This document shows positions 12,701-24,176 of a DNA stretch of 64,000 nt, one piece after another; positions within the stretch are counted from its first letter, which is position 1, and each line of letters starts with the position of its first letter. Below the pieces are notes generated by a model. That model did not search any database, was not told the DNA's origin, and was given only the letters and a program-made list of their open reading frames with translations. The translations under genes and the position numbers were made by a program. The stretch is from Cylindrodendrum hubeiense. Taxonomy: Eukaryota; Ascomycota; Sordariomycetes; Hypocreales; Nectriaceae. The DNA lies in NCBI GenBank assembly GCA_014621425.1, contig JAANBB010000085.1, positions 1-64,000 of the forward strand, written 5' to 3'.

Positions 12701-13640
12701 TGCCCTGCACCACTGCCAAATCGGGACAAGAGACGTAGCCGTCGCTGGTTCGACGCGCTCAATGCATCGACGAGACGCAATTGACTCACTTGCTTCGCTC
12801 TGTGACTGTGTCAATGACTCCCTGCGTCCAGCCTGCTGCAACCGCCAACCGCCAACCTGCAACCTCCATCCTGCAACCTCTATCCGCCATCCGCCCTCGG
12901 TTGATCCCGGGCAAGGAGGATGCTGCCTCCCCTCCTCTAAACGTCGTACGAAATACATACTTCCCGTAGTGTGGTGTAGTAGCGTATCACGCTGTTCCTC
13001 CGCTGATAAGCTCCACTGCCAGCCTACGGAATCCCCGTCGAGACGGTTCGTCCGTGGTGGTGTTGATGGATGCGGCCGATCGTCGAGCCACTTAACACCC
13101 GCAGGGCAGGTGTCTCCCGTTATCGTCCGCCCGTCCTGGTCTCGTCTCGTCTCTTATCTCCCATCTTCCATCTTACTGCTGCATGCTGTACATGTACATC
13201 ACCATCCATCCTCCACCTCAATCCGAACAAGGAGGTGCTCACGTGTGCCATCATCTCCAGTCCTCATCCCATCCCATCCTATCCTCGTCGTCGCAGTATC
13301 CGATTCTCACATGTCAGCTGCGTCCCGCGATACTACCTTGAAAGATAGACCCTGATGGTAATAGCCTAGAGGGTAAAACGACCTGCCACGAACCACTAGG
13401 CGCATCTCGGATTGGCTCCTCTTACACGCCGTCAATCACAATAACATCTCATGCTTATTATTACTGCCTTTCGTCACTTCTGCTATATGTACGGTCCCAG
13501 ATGTTACTTGAACATCCAGATAATATATGTAATCGAACGTGTATAAGGGGTGTTGTCCATAGACTCCACGCAACCAGCCCACATCAATGAGGCTTGTCGA
13601 GTCCTATGCTGCTCAGACACAAAGCACCACTTGGTGACTC

Positions 13641-16600
13641 TCAAGCCTTACCGCCTCTCCCCTTGACGCCTTTGCCTCTGCCAGATGAATTCCCTCCGCC
13701 GCGTGTGCCCGTGCTTGCTGTGGCCATGCTCGTGCTCATTCTCGTGCTCATTCTCTTGCTGGCGCCTCCTCCTCCGCCTCCGCTTCCGCCCCCGCCCCCG
13801 CTCTGTCCGCCATCCACTGTAGTCTCGCCGCCGTTCTTGGCTTTGCCGCCTCTGCCACGGCGACCGCCCCGTCTTGCTCCCTTGTCGTCCTTATCTTTGC
13901 TCTTGGTTGTCTTCCGCCGCGCCTCCTCGTCTTGAGCCCGCTGGCTCTCCTGATCCCACCACTCCTGAAACGCCTGCTCCTGTTGGATCTCTTGCAGCGA
14001 CCGCTTCGCAACCGCCTCCTTGACCAGTTCCTGCTCTCGCTTCTGCTGGCCAATAATGTCCGCCATGTTGAATCCCAGAGTCGCCTCGGCCTTGGGCGCC
14101 GGTGTAATGTATGATCGTGAATGTGGCACCAGCGGATTCTTGGCTTGGTCCGGCGATGGACCCGCGGCCATGGCGGGGGAGTTGCTCATCCGAGCCTGTC
14201 CCGGGAATCTGGTGTCGGGTGACGCGGTACGCTGTCTCGCCGACTTCGCTCCCGTCTCCGATGCCACCAGAGGTTTGGCATTCGCCGAAACCGCCCTGGG
14301 AATCTTCAACTCCAGTGCCATTGCGTCCTCCACTGACATCTTTGGCGCTGGCTTAGCCGCCTTCCAGGGAGGTGGTCGTCCACCGGGTGGTGGCTTTTCC
14401 CACGGCACTTGGCTGGCCAGCTCATCCTTGGCCGCCGCCTCTGCTGCAGCCTGCATCTGCATCTGCAGCTGCTTCTTTCGTTCTTTCTGTGACACCTTTG
14501 TCTGTGGCTTGTTCGCCGCCGTATCGTTCGACTTTTGTTCCGTGAGGCCGGCAGTCAGTGCAGATCTAGATGAACTTTCAGACATGATGCCCTTCAAGTC
14601 CAGCTTTGAGGTTGCCAGCATCGCGGGTGCCCAAGGGCTGCCTGGCTTCGACATCGCATCGCCTGTTGGGTTTGAATCTCTTGCCTTGGACAACCTCAAA
14701 TCGGGGGACAGAGAGAACGAATCTGGTGTCGGGCTATGCATGTTATCCGCGATGCCTTTTCCTTTCTGTTCTCGCCAGGCCTTAGGAAGCTGCGGAATGT
14801 CGTCGGCATCGATTTGCAGCCGAGCATTCAAAGGCTGATTGAGTGGCGATCGCGGGCTGCTCAGTGTAGAGCCATCCTCCTCGTCCATATCAAAGATCAA
14901 ATCGCCTTGAGACTGTCTAGGCCGTAAACTAGGGCTGAAGGGCTCATTGCGAGCTCCTTTCGATTTCCGATGAGAGCGGTCAGGGGTTTGCTGGGGAGTA
15001 AAGTCATCCAGGCTTCCCACACGCGACTTGTAAGATGAGGATAATTTCTTCCCAGCCTCTTTCTGGAGGATCTTGAAGGCCATTTCCTTGACCCTGAGCT
15101 GTCGCTCCTCGTCAATATCGGAGGCGAGATGAGGGTTGTTGTCGTGTAGTAACAGTTCAGCTCTTCCGCTTCGTGCGAATGGGAGCCGGGCAAGCTGATT
15201 GTCACGTACCACTTCATCCAACTCCAGAAGTAAATCCTCTTCCAGCTCATCGAGCAGGTGGTTTTCAAGCATCGACTCAAGCTGAAGGCAGATGTACTCC
15301 AGGCCCGTATCTTTGAATTCCGCTACTGAGCAAGCGCTGATTTCGTTCAGGAGGTTGGCAATGTTCCTCGTTGTGACAAACTTGCCAATGAGAGACTGGC
15401 AGATCTGTGAGAGTCGATCAAGCATGAGCTCGTTTGCAACACTCATAACGTCCAGTACGAGTTCCGACAGCTCGTCAATTGAAGTCGCTGCTACATCGTC
15501 GAATAGCTCCTGTCCAACGTCGGCATATATGAATGAAATCACGTATTGGAACGTTTCGGGATCGATGTGCTTGAGATCAACCCTTACATTTTCGACCGAA
15601 TCCGACCCATCACGACGTCCAGCGAGCCACTGACCCTGAGATCGACCGTGGAACATGCCTTCAAAGAAAGGACACCTCTGACACAGAAGCTGGCTGTGCG
15701 CGGTAACTTCAGCCCCGTCCAGCTCCAGGATGACGTCGGCATCGTCAAAGAAATTAGGATGGGAGATAGCCTGGCTGAAGTCGGCATCCAGAGAATTTTC
15801 TACTCCAGTCTGAAGTCTTACAGCCACCTCTAGCTTTGGTAGGGAGAGGCGAGTTGCTACTTTCATCAACTCAGTTCGGATGTGGCGAAACCGAAAGGCA
15901 TTTGGGGGTGCCTCCCGTATGTACTTCCATACCGGGATGATCTTGTCCTGGTAGGCATATACAATGATGTTGAGAAGGGTCAAGATATCGATCTCAAACA
16001 AGGTCACCAATATCTTGTCCTGAGTAGCCTCGATACGGAAAGCATCCGTGTTGGAAGTGGACCCATGGTTTCGAAACTCTGTGAGTCCTTCACGCAAAAC
16101 GGGGCTTCGTCCTGACAGCACCCAGCCGTGAACAGGTATCCGAATCTCCGGTGATGACGATGTGCACATCTCAACGTCCAGGTCGTCATATTGAAATGAA
16201 TTGACCCGTAGCCAGTGCAGGAGATCAACTTCGATGTCTTCCGATCGTAGAATCTCGTGAGGGATTGACCCGCGCTGCTCCCTCACGATGGCCGCATCCC
16301 ATGACTTCCGAGCTTTCTTGGCCTCGCTGGTAGGCTCTGGTGCTTCGAAGTCACGGAGGCAGAGCAGAGAGCTAATATCCTCTCGCAGCGCCTTGTCGGC
16401 AATCTCGATTTCCTCAGACATGACCTTACTATCAGTTCGGATAGCTGCAAAAGCACCAAAGATGGAGCTTCGGACGGCTACGCAGTTTGTGATGCATGGC
16501 ACTCGCTGGAATTTGAAGTCTTTCCGTTTCGTGTCCGCTGACTCGGCGAACGCGGCACTCTTGCCCTTGGTCCGCTGGACTCGTTTCCAAACAGCTCCTG

Positions 16601-18494
16601 ATTCAGTGCAGATGATGACTGATCCGTGCTCTCCGACATCTACTGAGGCAACTCCATCCTTATGTGAATCCCAAATGCACAAGGGTTGTGTCAATGCGCT
16701 CTTGATTTTGACTGGATTTGTGGTGGAAGCTGCGGACTGGCTCGCATCTCCTCTGTAATTGAGCTGCAAGGTGAATAGGTCTCCACGTGCAGTGACTGCG
16801 GCGATCGTTTCTCCGCCTGAAGCAATGTAGTTGATCTCCCTCCGACCCGGGTCGTATCGATTGGAATAAGATGATGTGGTCAAATTATGATTTGTAAAGG
16901 CATCAGGAAACGGGAACTTGACCAGGTTGTAGCCATAGTTGCTAAACACCCAAACTGTATGGTTTGAAAGCAAACATATCGTCGCCTTGTCAATAGCCGA
17001 GACCATTTCGATAGGAGATGTCAAGAGAGAGGCAGCAACCTTCCTAGGCGTGTTTTGAACGTCGAGAGACCTTGAATCGGCATCCATGAGAGCCAGTTGG
17101 CCCACATTTCGACCCCATGTATACAAGGAGGTCCCAGTATGGGCAACAGAGTGGTTCGCCGATGCGGCAACACCCAGAACAATTTCCTTTTTAAGGGATC
17201 CAAAGACTTGGCGTGGGGTTAAGCTCATGGGCTCCTCATCTGCCTTCATGGGCGGTGGCAGGACATATCCCAACTGTGAGTCGGGGTTCAACCCCCAAGT
17301 CCAAAGCTCGCCGTTGCCAGCGATAGCCATGGTATGGTTCTGGCCAAGTGCAATGTGGCGGACTCTTCTGTCCACAAATGGGCCTTGTACTGGCACAAAT
17401 TTGAACTGAGTGTTCTCATCCCCGAGTCCAAGCCTACCACCTCGCCCAACACCACAGATATACAGGTTGGAGACGGGGTCTGTAGTCAATATGGCCGTGT
17501 GGAGTTTAGACATGACCACATCTTGGATCACCAGTGGGGGGTTCTGGACCAGAATTGGAATTTCATCCAAGTCAGGCAAGGAAGTAGACGCCTCTACATC
17601 ATTTTGAGCAAGGTGAGAATGGTAGAACCGACGCAGGAGATGGCCTGGTCGGTTCAAATGGATGCGCTCGGGGTATTGGCGATCATCCTCATCACCGACT
17701 CCCAGTGACATATTCTTGTTGCTGCCAAACACGAATAACTCATCACCATTAATCGATGAGTGGAGTCCCTGAGACACCTTGGCGGTGCTATGGCAAAGTT
17801 AGCCCAGCCACGAAGGAGAAATCGAGGTCACTCACTGGTGTAACCCATCTCCAACGCTATCACCGCTGTCCGAATCACTATCTGAGCTGCTCACATCCTC
17901 GATGCTCTTTAGAGACCTTGCTGCGATAGTCGAGTTGTAGACATCAAAAGGACTGTTGCCCTCATGATCCTTTGTCTTGATCAACAGACCGACTTTGTTC
18001 ACAGAGGTCACGTTGTGACTCGTCAGATCCATGCGCTCTCTTTCCAACAGCAGGCGCGCAATTGAAACATTTCCAGCATACAAGGATCGATGAAGGGCAT
18101 TCCAGCCGCTCTCGGGATCCTGGGCATAGAGGTCGATCGAAGGGTGCTCAATAAGAAGCTGAACAAAGTCACGAGCGTTCGGGTCCGTCGAGGAGGCGGC
18201 TCGCAACAACACGGTCAGGCCAGCATGATCGCGGCTGTTGATTTCGGCTCGTCCGAGGTTTTGGTTGGAATCCTTTGATTTCGCCGGGGTTTGGTGATGT
18301 CCCGACGCTCGTCGCTGCTTCGCGACAGGTCGCGGCGAGGTCCCAAGGCCACCCGGGCTTCTGGCTAGAAAACCGCCGGCTCCTACCGCAGGGCTCTTGG
18401 ATACATTCTGTGTGTTGTAGCTGGTAGGGGCCAGCAGACGCCGAAACTTGTCGACATCATTTTCCCAGTAATATTTCCACAATAGGTGACTCAT
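13641..18494 (-). CDS. Ankyrin-RCC1-BTB/POZ protein, IBtk-like (probable Cul3 adaptor)
   Basis: Two exons, 18494-17836 and 17787-13641, joined across intron 17788-17835 (GTGAGT donor), give about 1601 residues. Visible order: ankyrin repeats at about residues 80-195 (RDHAGLTVLLRAA, GWNALHRSLYAGN); RCC1 repeats from about 232 to 640 (GDELFVFGSNKNMSLG, NLYICGVGRGGRLGLGD, GELWTWGLNPDSQLG); a first BTB-like unit near 769 (PVHGWVLSGRSPVLREGL); a second, clearer BTB near 900 (DADVILELDGAEVTAHSQLL); a long disordered tail with a conserved helix near the end (AVAKRSLQEIQQEQAFQEWW); and an Arg/Gly-rich C-terminus. This domain order matches animal inhibitor of Bruton kinase and fungal BTB proteins that act as Cullin-3 substrate adaptors; that role is family knowledge, not shown here. 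The frame stays open to a GTG at 18536, so a further upstream 5' exon is possible; ATG 18494 (MSHLLWKYYWENDVDKF) is the likeliest start. Confidence 0.88.
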
Positions 18495-19877
18495 GGGCGG
18501 GTTCGAAGGCACAATCCCAAGCGCTCGAAACAGCACCTAGCTGTGAGTCTCGGTGGATCACGGCTTATTTAAAGGTGCAATTTGGAAGCGCCGGAGAGCT
18601 TGGAACGGTTGGCGAGCGCGGTGTATCGGGGAAAGCGGTGCAGTGGGCGTCGGTGCTGGTGATGGATCGCAATGGGTTCGACGGGGATGTAAGTTGCCAC
18701 CTTGGAATAGGGACTCGGACGATGATAGGGGCGATGCGTGTTCGGTTCGCGTCGAGATCGGCCGTGGAGCGGGAGATGGAAAAGCGTGATGTCGAGGGCC
18801 TGGGACGATGGACGCGAATGGGGTCGAAGGCGCAGAGCACAGCGCGAATTAAGGATGTCGAGGAGCAAGATGCCAGGTCGCGAAAGCGATATTGCCAAAA
18901 TGGCTTCCATGTGTTTCCGAGGGGCCGGTTGTGCGCGTCAGCACCAGCACCAGCACCAGGTACTGCCTGCACATCCCCCACCACTAGCACTTACAGCTCC
19001 CTTCAGCACCGGCGCCGCGGGGGCGTGGTGGGTAGGCGGGCACCTATCCAGAGACCAGAAACCGCTGTGGGAGCTGCCAGCCGCTGAAACCCAGTGGGCC
19101 TAGCCATCAGAGCCAATGGTGGCCCGCGCCGACAGGCGTGCCGGATCGGAGGGCAGATAGGGCTTTGGCCACGTCCCGTGAGTTCGCACATGGCTGGTAC
19201 CGACGCCTTCTATTTGTTGACGACGAGAGGGAGTAGGTCATGGTTGAACCTCTGGAGCGCGCATCATGGTTCATAGAATCTGGTCAGATCTCATGACCGG
19301 AGGGTGTGACGGCGAGAGCGTCGTCGTCGTCATGCCACCCAAGCGGTCCAACTGCATGTTTCTATACAGATCTGTACGGCGGCCGAGACAGCATTGCATT
19401 GAGGGACAAAGGGGCATTTGGCCGGGAATAGAATACCTCGATCCGCGCGCGGGATTGCCGTTGCTTTCAGCTCGGACACGAGGAAGCGATCCAGCTACAT
19501 GTACAGATGTTACATAGTACTAGAATGTACGTAATGTAATAGTGGTCATCAGATTGGATCCATCCATGATATTTGCGGGACGCGCGGGGGTGACGAGGGG
19601 AGAAGAAAGAGTGCTTTCACTCTGCAATGGAGATTCCCTTTGTCCACCGGGTGCAAGGCACCCCGCCGTAGACACTGCAGACGGACGGATAGGCAATTAT
19701 CCAATAATTGGCTTGGAAGTAACGAGGATCAGGGAGCGGAAGCTGATGATGCGGGCTGGCCGGAACTGCGCCATTGACACCTCCAGCCCAGCTCCAGCTT
19801 GAGCCGGTTTCTCGGCGGCCATAGCTCACTGGTATTTGACATAGACAAGAAGAATAAATATAGAGAAGCTGAAAGCA

Positions 19878-20010
19878 ATTGAGAAACCGGGTCCAAGCCG
19901 CTAATTGGGGAAGCTTTTAACGGTCGGCCAAACGTGAAGATCCTCAGCGATCTGAAATGCATAACACAAATTGGACGCACTTCAGAGCTAACCGCATCGA
20001 GCTAACTCCC
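19878..20010 (+). repeat. Diverged duplicated segment, copy A
   Basis: It aligns in the same orientation with copy B at about 21055-21183. Shared landmarks in order are GAAAC.GGGTCC, a GTGAAGATCC block, GAAA.ATGC and GCTA.ACCGCATC near the end. A shorter possible continuation upstream is CAGCTCCAGCTTGAGC (about 19789) against CAGCTCCATCTTGAGC (20922). Divergence is high. This copy is the more AT-rich one. Confidence 0.6.
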
Positions 20011-20397
20011 CATCAGTCAACTGGTCTTCTCGCCAGAAGAGATACTCGAGAAAATGCGATAGGTGCTGTCAAGTTTAACCACTGACTATCACACATAACT
20101 TCTGTACGCAGTTTCATACTATGTATCATAGCCCACGGGCCTACGACGGCTCAAGATGAACGGTGCTTTTTTTGGGGAGGGAGGGGGGGTTTAGTCCGTC
20201 TATCGTCATGCCATGTGGTACAAGGCAAAAGACGGCATCTGTGACAAGTAGTACACAAACAAAAAGATTTGTTGAGAAATACCGGAATAATGAGTAGCTC
20301 CAGACATTCTTCATTATTTAATCCAGTTGGATGTAGTTTACGGCTCCAATAGCACGACCTTGGTAGCTTTGTTGCGGACATGACCGATTATATTCTC

Positions 20398-20677
20398 ACG
20401 AGTATTGCTATTCGTACACATCCGTACACAGCTGTTTCGAGAGTTATCAGTCATACACCTAACATAACATTTCACCAGGAGAAGCCCGGTAAGTCCCATT
20501 ATTAGTATTTATTCATTCTAATACCACCTTTTATTTTGTTTATTTTTTAGGCCTGGTCATAAAAGTTTGCTTTGAGGTCAAGGGCGTATATGTATACGAT
20601 GTTGCCAGGGTTTATTGGCTAAAATTTGTATTTGTGTGCAAACAACAATCTGCATGTGTGCAAATAGCAATACTCGT
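20398..20677. mobile_element. Putative 280-bp MITE-like element with terminal inverted repeats
   Basis: The left end ACGAGTATTGCTATT (20398-20412) is the exact reverse complement of the right end AATAGCAATACTCGT (20663-20677). The match continues inward with two mismatches through ACACAT/ATGTGT, giving imperfect 24-nt arms. The interior is AT-rich and has no coding frame. The octamer ATTCTCAC sits at the left boundary (20392-20399) and just outside the right one (20682-20689), which may be a trace of target duplication, though it does not abut the arms perfectly. Small size, inverted ends and lack of coding fit a non-autonomous DNA transposon remnant. No family is assigned. Confidence 0.5.
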
Positions 20678-21054
20678 ACTCATTCTCACAAGTTCATATT
20701 TTGGCCGTGACCTAGCAACAGCAACAGTCGTGAGACCAAAACGGATAAAGCTGGCGGTATCATGACAGTAGACTAGCGATGTGTCATAGGTTCACCTAGA
20801 GAGGACAAGCAAAGAGAGGAGCCAATGGATGGTTCTTGTCGGAAGTGGTGACCGGGGCCGACAACGGACTGATATTCCCACGAGCAAGTCGGGTACTACA
20901 CCAGGGCAATATCTTACAGGGCAGCTCCATCTTGAGCTTGGACTCGAGCTCGGACTTTATTTTGGTTCAAGCTTAAGCTCTCGCCAGTCAGATCTCGTGG
21001 ATGGATGGAAGGACAAAAAGGACGAAGGGGATTGGGAATTGGGTCAGTTGGGCG

Positions 21055-21183
21055 TGATCGGGAAACTGGGTCCGACCCAGCAGGGAAACCTTTCGACAAT
21101 CAGCCAAGTGTGAAGATCCCCAGGTCCGAAACATGCTGAATCATCCCTGGGGCCCAAGGCTAGACCGCATCAGGAGAACTTCC
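21055..21183 (+). repeat. Diverged duplicated segment, copy B
   Basis: Direct-orientation partner of copy A (19878-20010), about 1.17 kb downstream, with the MITE-like element between them. This copy has the higher G+C content. Confidence 0.6.
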
Positions 21184-21650
21184 GCTCGGTCGACGGGGCC
21201 GGACGAGGTGAACGGCGAGCATGCACATGGCGGGGTTTCGGTCAAGACGTCGACAGCGAAGGGTCCCGCGACGATGAATTCCGGACTCCATCGGCGAGGC
21301 CAGGCCGGATCTGGACGGTGTTTTGTCTTGCTCTCGCTCACTCGCTCACTCGCTCGCCCACTCGGCTCGGACGCACAACCGGCAAGTCACCGCGAGCTTT
21401 TCCAGTGACGTTGCCGGTCTCGCGGCGCGGTGGAGGCTACTTAACAGAGCCTATCAGGGCCAGTAGCCGAGAGCTGAGTGGCCTGCAGGGACAAGGGCAA
21501 GCCGGGGTTGTGCGCTCAATGCCGACATTTCGCCATCCAGGTACAGATGCATGCCTGGAGTGTGTCCCGTCTGCTGTGTCGCACGACGGCGGCTCATGTC
21601 TTACAAGCCGAGCGCTGCTGTCTGGTAGCCTCGCGTCCGGTGACGGATGT

Positions 21651-21695
21651 CTGAGAGTGACATGCCTGAGAGTAACATGCCCGAGAGTGACTTGT
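21651..21695 (+). repeat. Tandem 15-nt repeat, three copies
   Basis: Three adjacent units based on CTGAGAGTGACATGC, the second and third with one to three changes. Confidence 0.85.
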
Positions 21696-22132
21696 GACGA
21701 CGGGGTAGCATTGATGTCCAACGATGCGAGTGCGGCGCACGCCGAGAGCAATTGGCCCGGTGGCCGCCCAAAGATGCCAACCCACCCCAGACTCTCCCAA
21801 TTGAGCTCCGTATCTGGGTCTGGGGTCTAGCCTGCGAATAGCGGATAGACAGAAAATCATCATGGATCCGGCGAAAGACACAATAATTCCCGGTCCCACC
21901 ATGCCATCCCACCTTTGTCGCACGGCCAAAAAAGCAATTGCTGCCGGTAACGTGCGGTGGGCTGGACGTCAGGCTGGGCGCTAACTGGCAGCGTCTTTGG
22001 CCTCTGAGGCCCTCTGTGGCGCCCCGAAGGTGGATTGTTATCGCTAAACCCGCCCCCGATAAGACCCTGACCACCACCACCAACAAATTCCCTCCCCGGC
22101 CCCCGGTATTCGCTCGGAGTCGCCATATTGCT

Positions 22133-22248
22133 CTGACTTCTTCTCTCTCATCCTCTCTTCGACTCTTCTTTCTCTCCTTGTCCTCTTCTCTAGCCCCGTT
22201 TGTCTGTCTCTCTGTCCCCCCCAGTGTCCAGTCCGACCCGTTGCCATC
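22133..22248 (+). promoter_or_regulatory. Pyrimidine-rich leader directly upstream of the carrier gene
   Basis: About 100 nt of almost uninterrupted C/T sequence (CTTCTCTCTC-type) ends just before the ATG at 22249. Such CT tracts are common just upstream of, or around, transcription starts of well-expressed fungal genes. Its role here is inferred from position and composition only. Confidence 0.5.
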
Positions 22249-23494
22249 ATGACGTCCACCGAGAAGGCCCTCCCCTTCCAGTACCAGTTCGCCGCAGGTT
22301 CGTCCCCTCCGTCCAATCCGCCTCGCCGCGATACATGGACTAACGTTCGTGACCAGGCGCCATTGCTGGTGTCTCGGAGGTATGCCCGCGCCAGCTTTCT
22401 ACGCTCCTGGGGTCGCTGCTAATCCCTCGTCCGATGTAGATTCTGGTCATGTATGGCACCATCTCGTCCCACTCAGCCGTCGCGGATCTCAATGCTAACG
22501 TGCTCCCAGGTACCCTCTTGATGTCGTCAAGACCCGAGTGTACGCCCTGCCGAGCGCAACCCTCCCATCTCACGATCCATTGCTAACAGAACCAGGCAAC
22601 TCCAGACCGCCGGTGCCACCGGTGCCGACGCCTACAATGGCACGCTGGACTGCTTCCGCAAGATCATCAAGCACGAGGGGTACTGCTTGCGCCAATCCCT
22701 CCCATTGCGCGCCAACTCTGCTAACGCGCGCCAGCTTCTCCCGCCTGTATCGCGGCATCTCCGCTCCCATCCTCATGGAGGCTCCCAAGCGTGCGACCAA
22801 GTTCGCCGCCAACGATGAGTGGGGCAAGATCTACCGCAACCTGTTCGGCCTCACCCAGATGACCCAGTCCGTCTCGATTCTCACTGGTGCCTCCGCTGGT
22901 GCCACCGAGTCCTTCGTCGTCGTCCCCTTCGAGCTCGTCAAGATCCGACTCCAGGACAAGGCCTCTGCCGGCAAGTACAACGGCATGCTCGACGTTGTCT
23001 CCAAGATCGTCAAGGCCGAGGGTCCCCTCGCCCTCTACCAGGGTCTTGAGAGCACCCTCTGGCGCCACATCCTCTGGAACGCCGGTTACTTTGGCTGCAT
23101 CTTCCAGGTCAAACAGCTGCTCCCCAAGTCCGAGACCCCGCAGGGTAAGATGGGCAACGACCTCATCTCCGGTGCCATTGGTGGCACCGTCGGTACCATC
23201 CTCAACACCCCCCTGGATGTCGTCAAGAGCCGAATTCAGAACACCCCCAAGGTTGCCGGTGTGAAGCCCAAGTACAACTGGGCCTTCCCCTCCCTCGTCA
23301 CCGTCGCCCGCGAGGAGGGCTTCTCTGCTCTGTACAAGGGCTTCCTCCCCAAGGTAAGTCATGGTTCCTGAAGCAGGCAAGTCTAAATCAATATGCTAAT
23401 CATATCTCAGGTCCTGCGTCTGGGTCCCGGAGGTGGTATCCTTCTCGTGGTCTACACCACCGTCATGGATACTTTCCGCAGCTGGCAGAAGTGA
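22249..23494 (+). CDS. ODC1: Mitochondrial 2-oxodicarboxylate carrier
   Basis: Inner-membrane carrier of the SLC25 family, expected to exchange 2-oxoadipate/2-oxoglutarate and link mitochondrial and cytosolic lysine and glutamate metabolism. Seven exons: 22249-22297, 22357-22379, 22440-22450, 22510-22539, 22596-22679, 22735-23353 and 23411-23494, giving 299 residues, the normal carrier length. Exon 3 is only 11 nt. The first five introns have a recognisable CTAAC-like branch point, and all six keep frame. The three family signature motifs are intact: YPLDVVKTR, VPFELVKIR and TPLDVVKSR, one per two-helix repeat. Neighbouring segments FQYQFAAGAIAGVSE and GISAPILMEAPKRATKF are typical of Odc1/Odc2. 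There is no cleavable presequence, as expected. Codon use is strongly C-ending, consistent with good expression. Substrate assignment rests on overall similarity. Confidence 0.93.
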
Positions 23495-24176
23495 TTTCCC
23501 ACCTCGAATAGGGGGAATCCAGATAAAATGATGGAGCCTGTAATTTACATGATGATCACACCGGACGATAGAGTGCATCGGGCTTTTGGGTTTGACAACA
23601 GGGGGGCCATCAATCTTCTTGACATATACTGATACTTGCTGGGCTAGTCGGTCAGGCTTAGATGCGATCCGTCCGGTTATGAGATAACCTGCGTCGGAGG
23701 GTGTTGGGCGGGTCGAATACAGAGGGGGCCGGAGTCACTTTGCATTGGGCTGGACTTTTATAGACGTTTCGTGTCGATCTTTAGCCAATTCAACGTATAT
23801 GTATTTCAAATACTCCCAAGTCCGGTTGTCGGTTGATCTTAGCTTCCACATCACAAATACTACCAAGTACCTCCAGGGGAAAAGGGCAATCGATGATTCA
23901 TCTCCGAATAAGGGGGCTCTTAAAATGTCCCGTTGCTGAATTATATGAGCAAGGACAGTAACGTCTAATCATTTGAACATGTTTTAATCCCATTCAATAT
24001 CGCACTGTATAGATCGAAGAGAATTCACACACAATGAGAACTCGCGACTAGATGCTACACTGAACCACGGAAGATCTGAGGAATTATGACTTTCTCAGTG
24101 TCTTGTCTTATTATGCATTTATCTTCAACTCTCGACAACTACAATATCCAAGTGTGTTCTATTTTATTCAGTCCAG
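23495..24176. other. Spacer between convergent carrier and DUF6590-like genes
   Basis: The region holds the 3' flanks of the plus-strand carrier gene and the minus-strand gene ending at 24177. It is more AT-rich than the region to the left. No coding sequence, RNA gene or repeat was recognised. Confidence 0.6.

Larger units (their letters stand above)
11208..13640. other. 2.4 kb spacer upstream of ATG13
   Basis: The spacer contains the presumed ATG13 promoter at its left end and the 3' flank of the BTB/RCC1 gene at its right end. Open frames on both strands (for example 12471-13355 plus) are rich in Ser, Arg, Pro and Cys, carry tandem repeats and match no family I know, so I treat them as chance frames in GC-rich DNA. 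Two short tandem repeats are listed separately. Confidence 0.6.
18495..22248. other. 3.75 kb gene-poor, partly AT-rich spacer
   Basis: This is the shared upstream region of two divergent genes (BTB/RCC1 minus, carrier plus). No protein-coding gene is supported; frames such as 18575-19087, 21318-21830 and 21601-22086 look like chance. Roughly 19.8-20.8 kb is markedly more AT-rich than the surroundings and contains a MITE-like inverted-repeat element flanked by two diverged copies of a duplicated segment, each listed separately. Confidence 0.65.

Noticed and set aside
12471..13355. 294-codon open frame on the plus strand
   Set aside because: It has low-complexity Ser/Arg/Pro/Cys composition, covers a tandem repeat, and has no recognisable motif or splice partner. 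It fits a chance frame in GC-rich spacer DNA.
17775..17777. GTG at 17777 as an independent start for the RCC1-BTB protein
   Set aside because: A 48-nt intron joins this frame in phase to an upstream exon encoding ankyrin repeats, matching the IBtk domain order.
22721..23380. 219-codon frame antisense to the carrier gene
   Set aside because: It is a mirror frame of strongly C-ending codons in the carrier's large exon; the sense strand encodes the intact protein.
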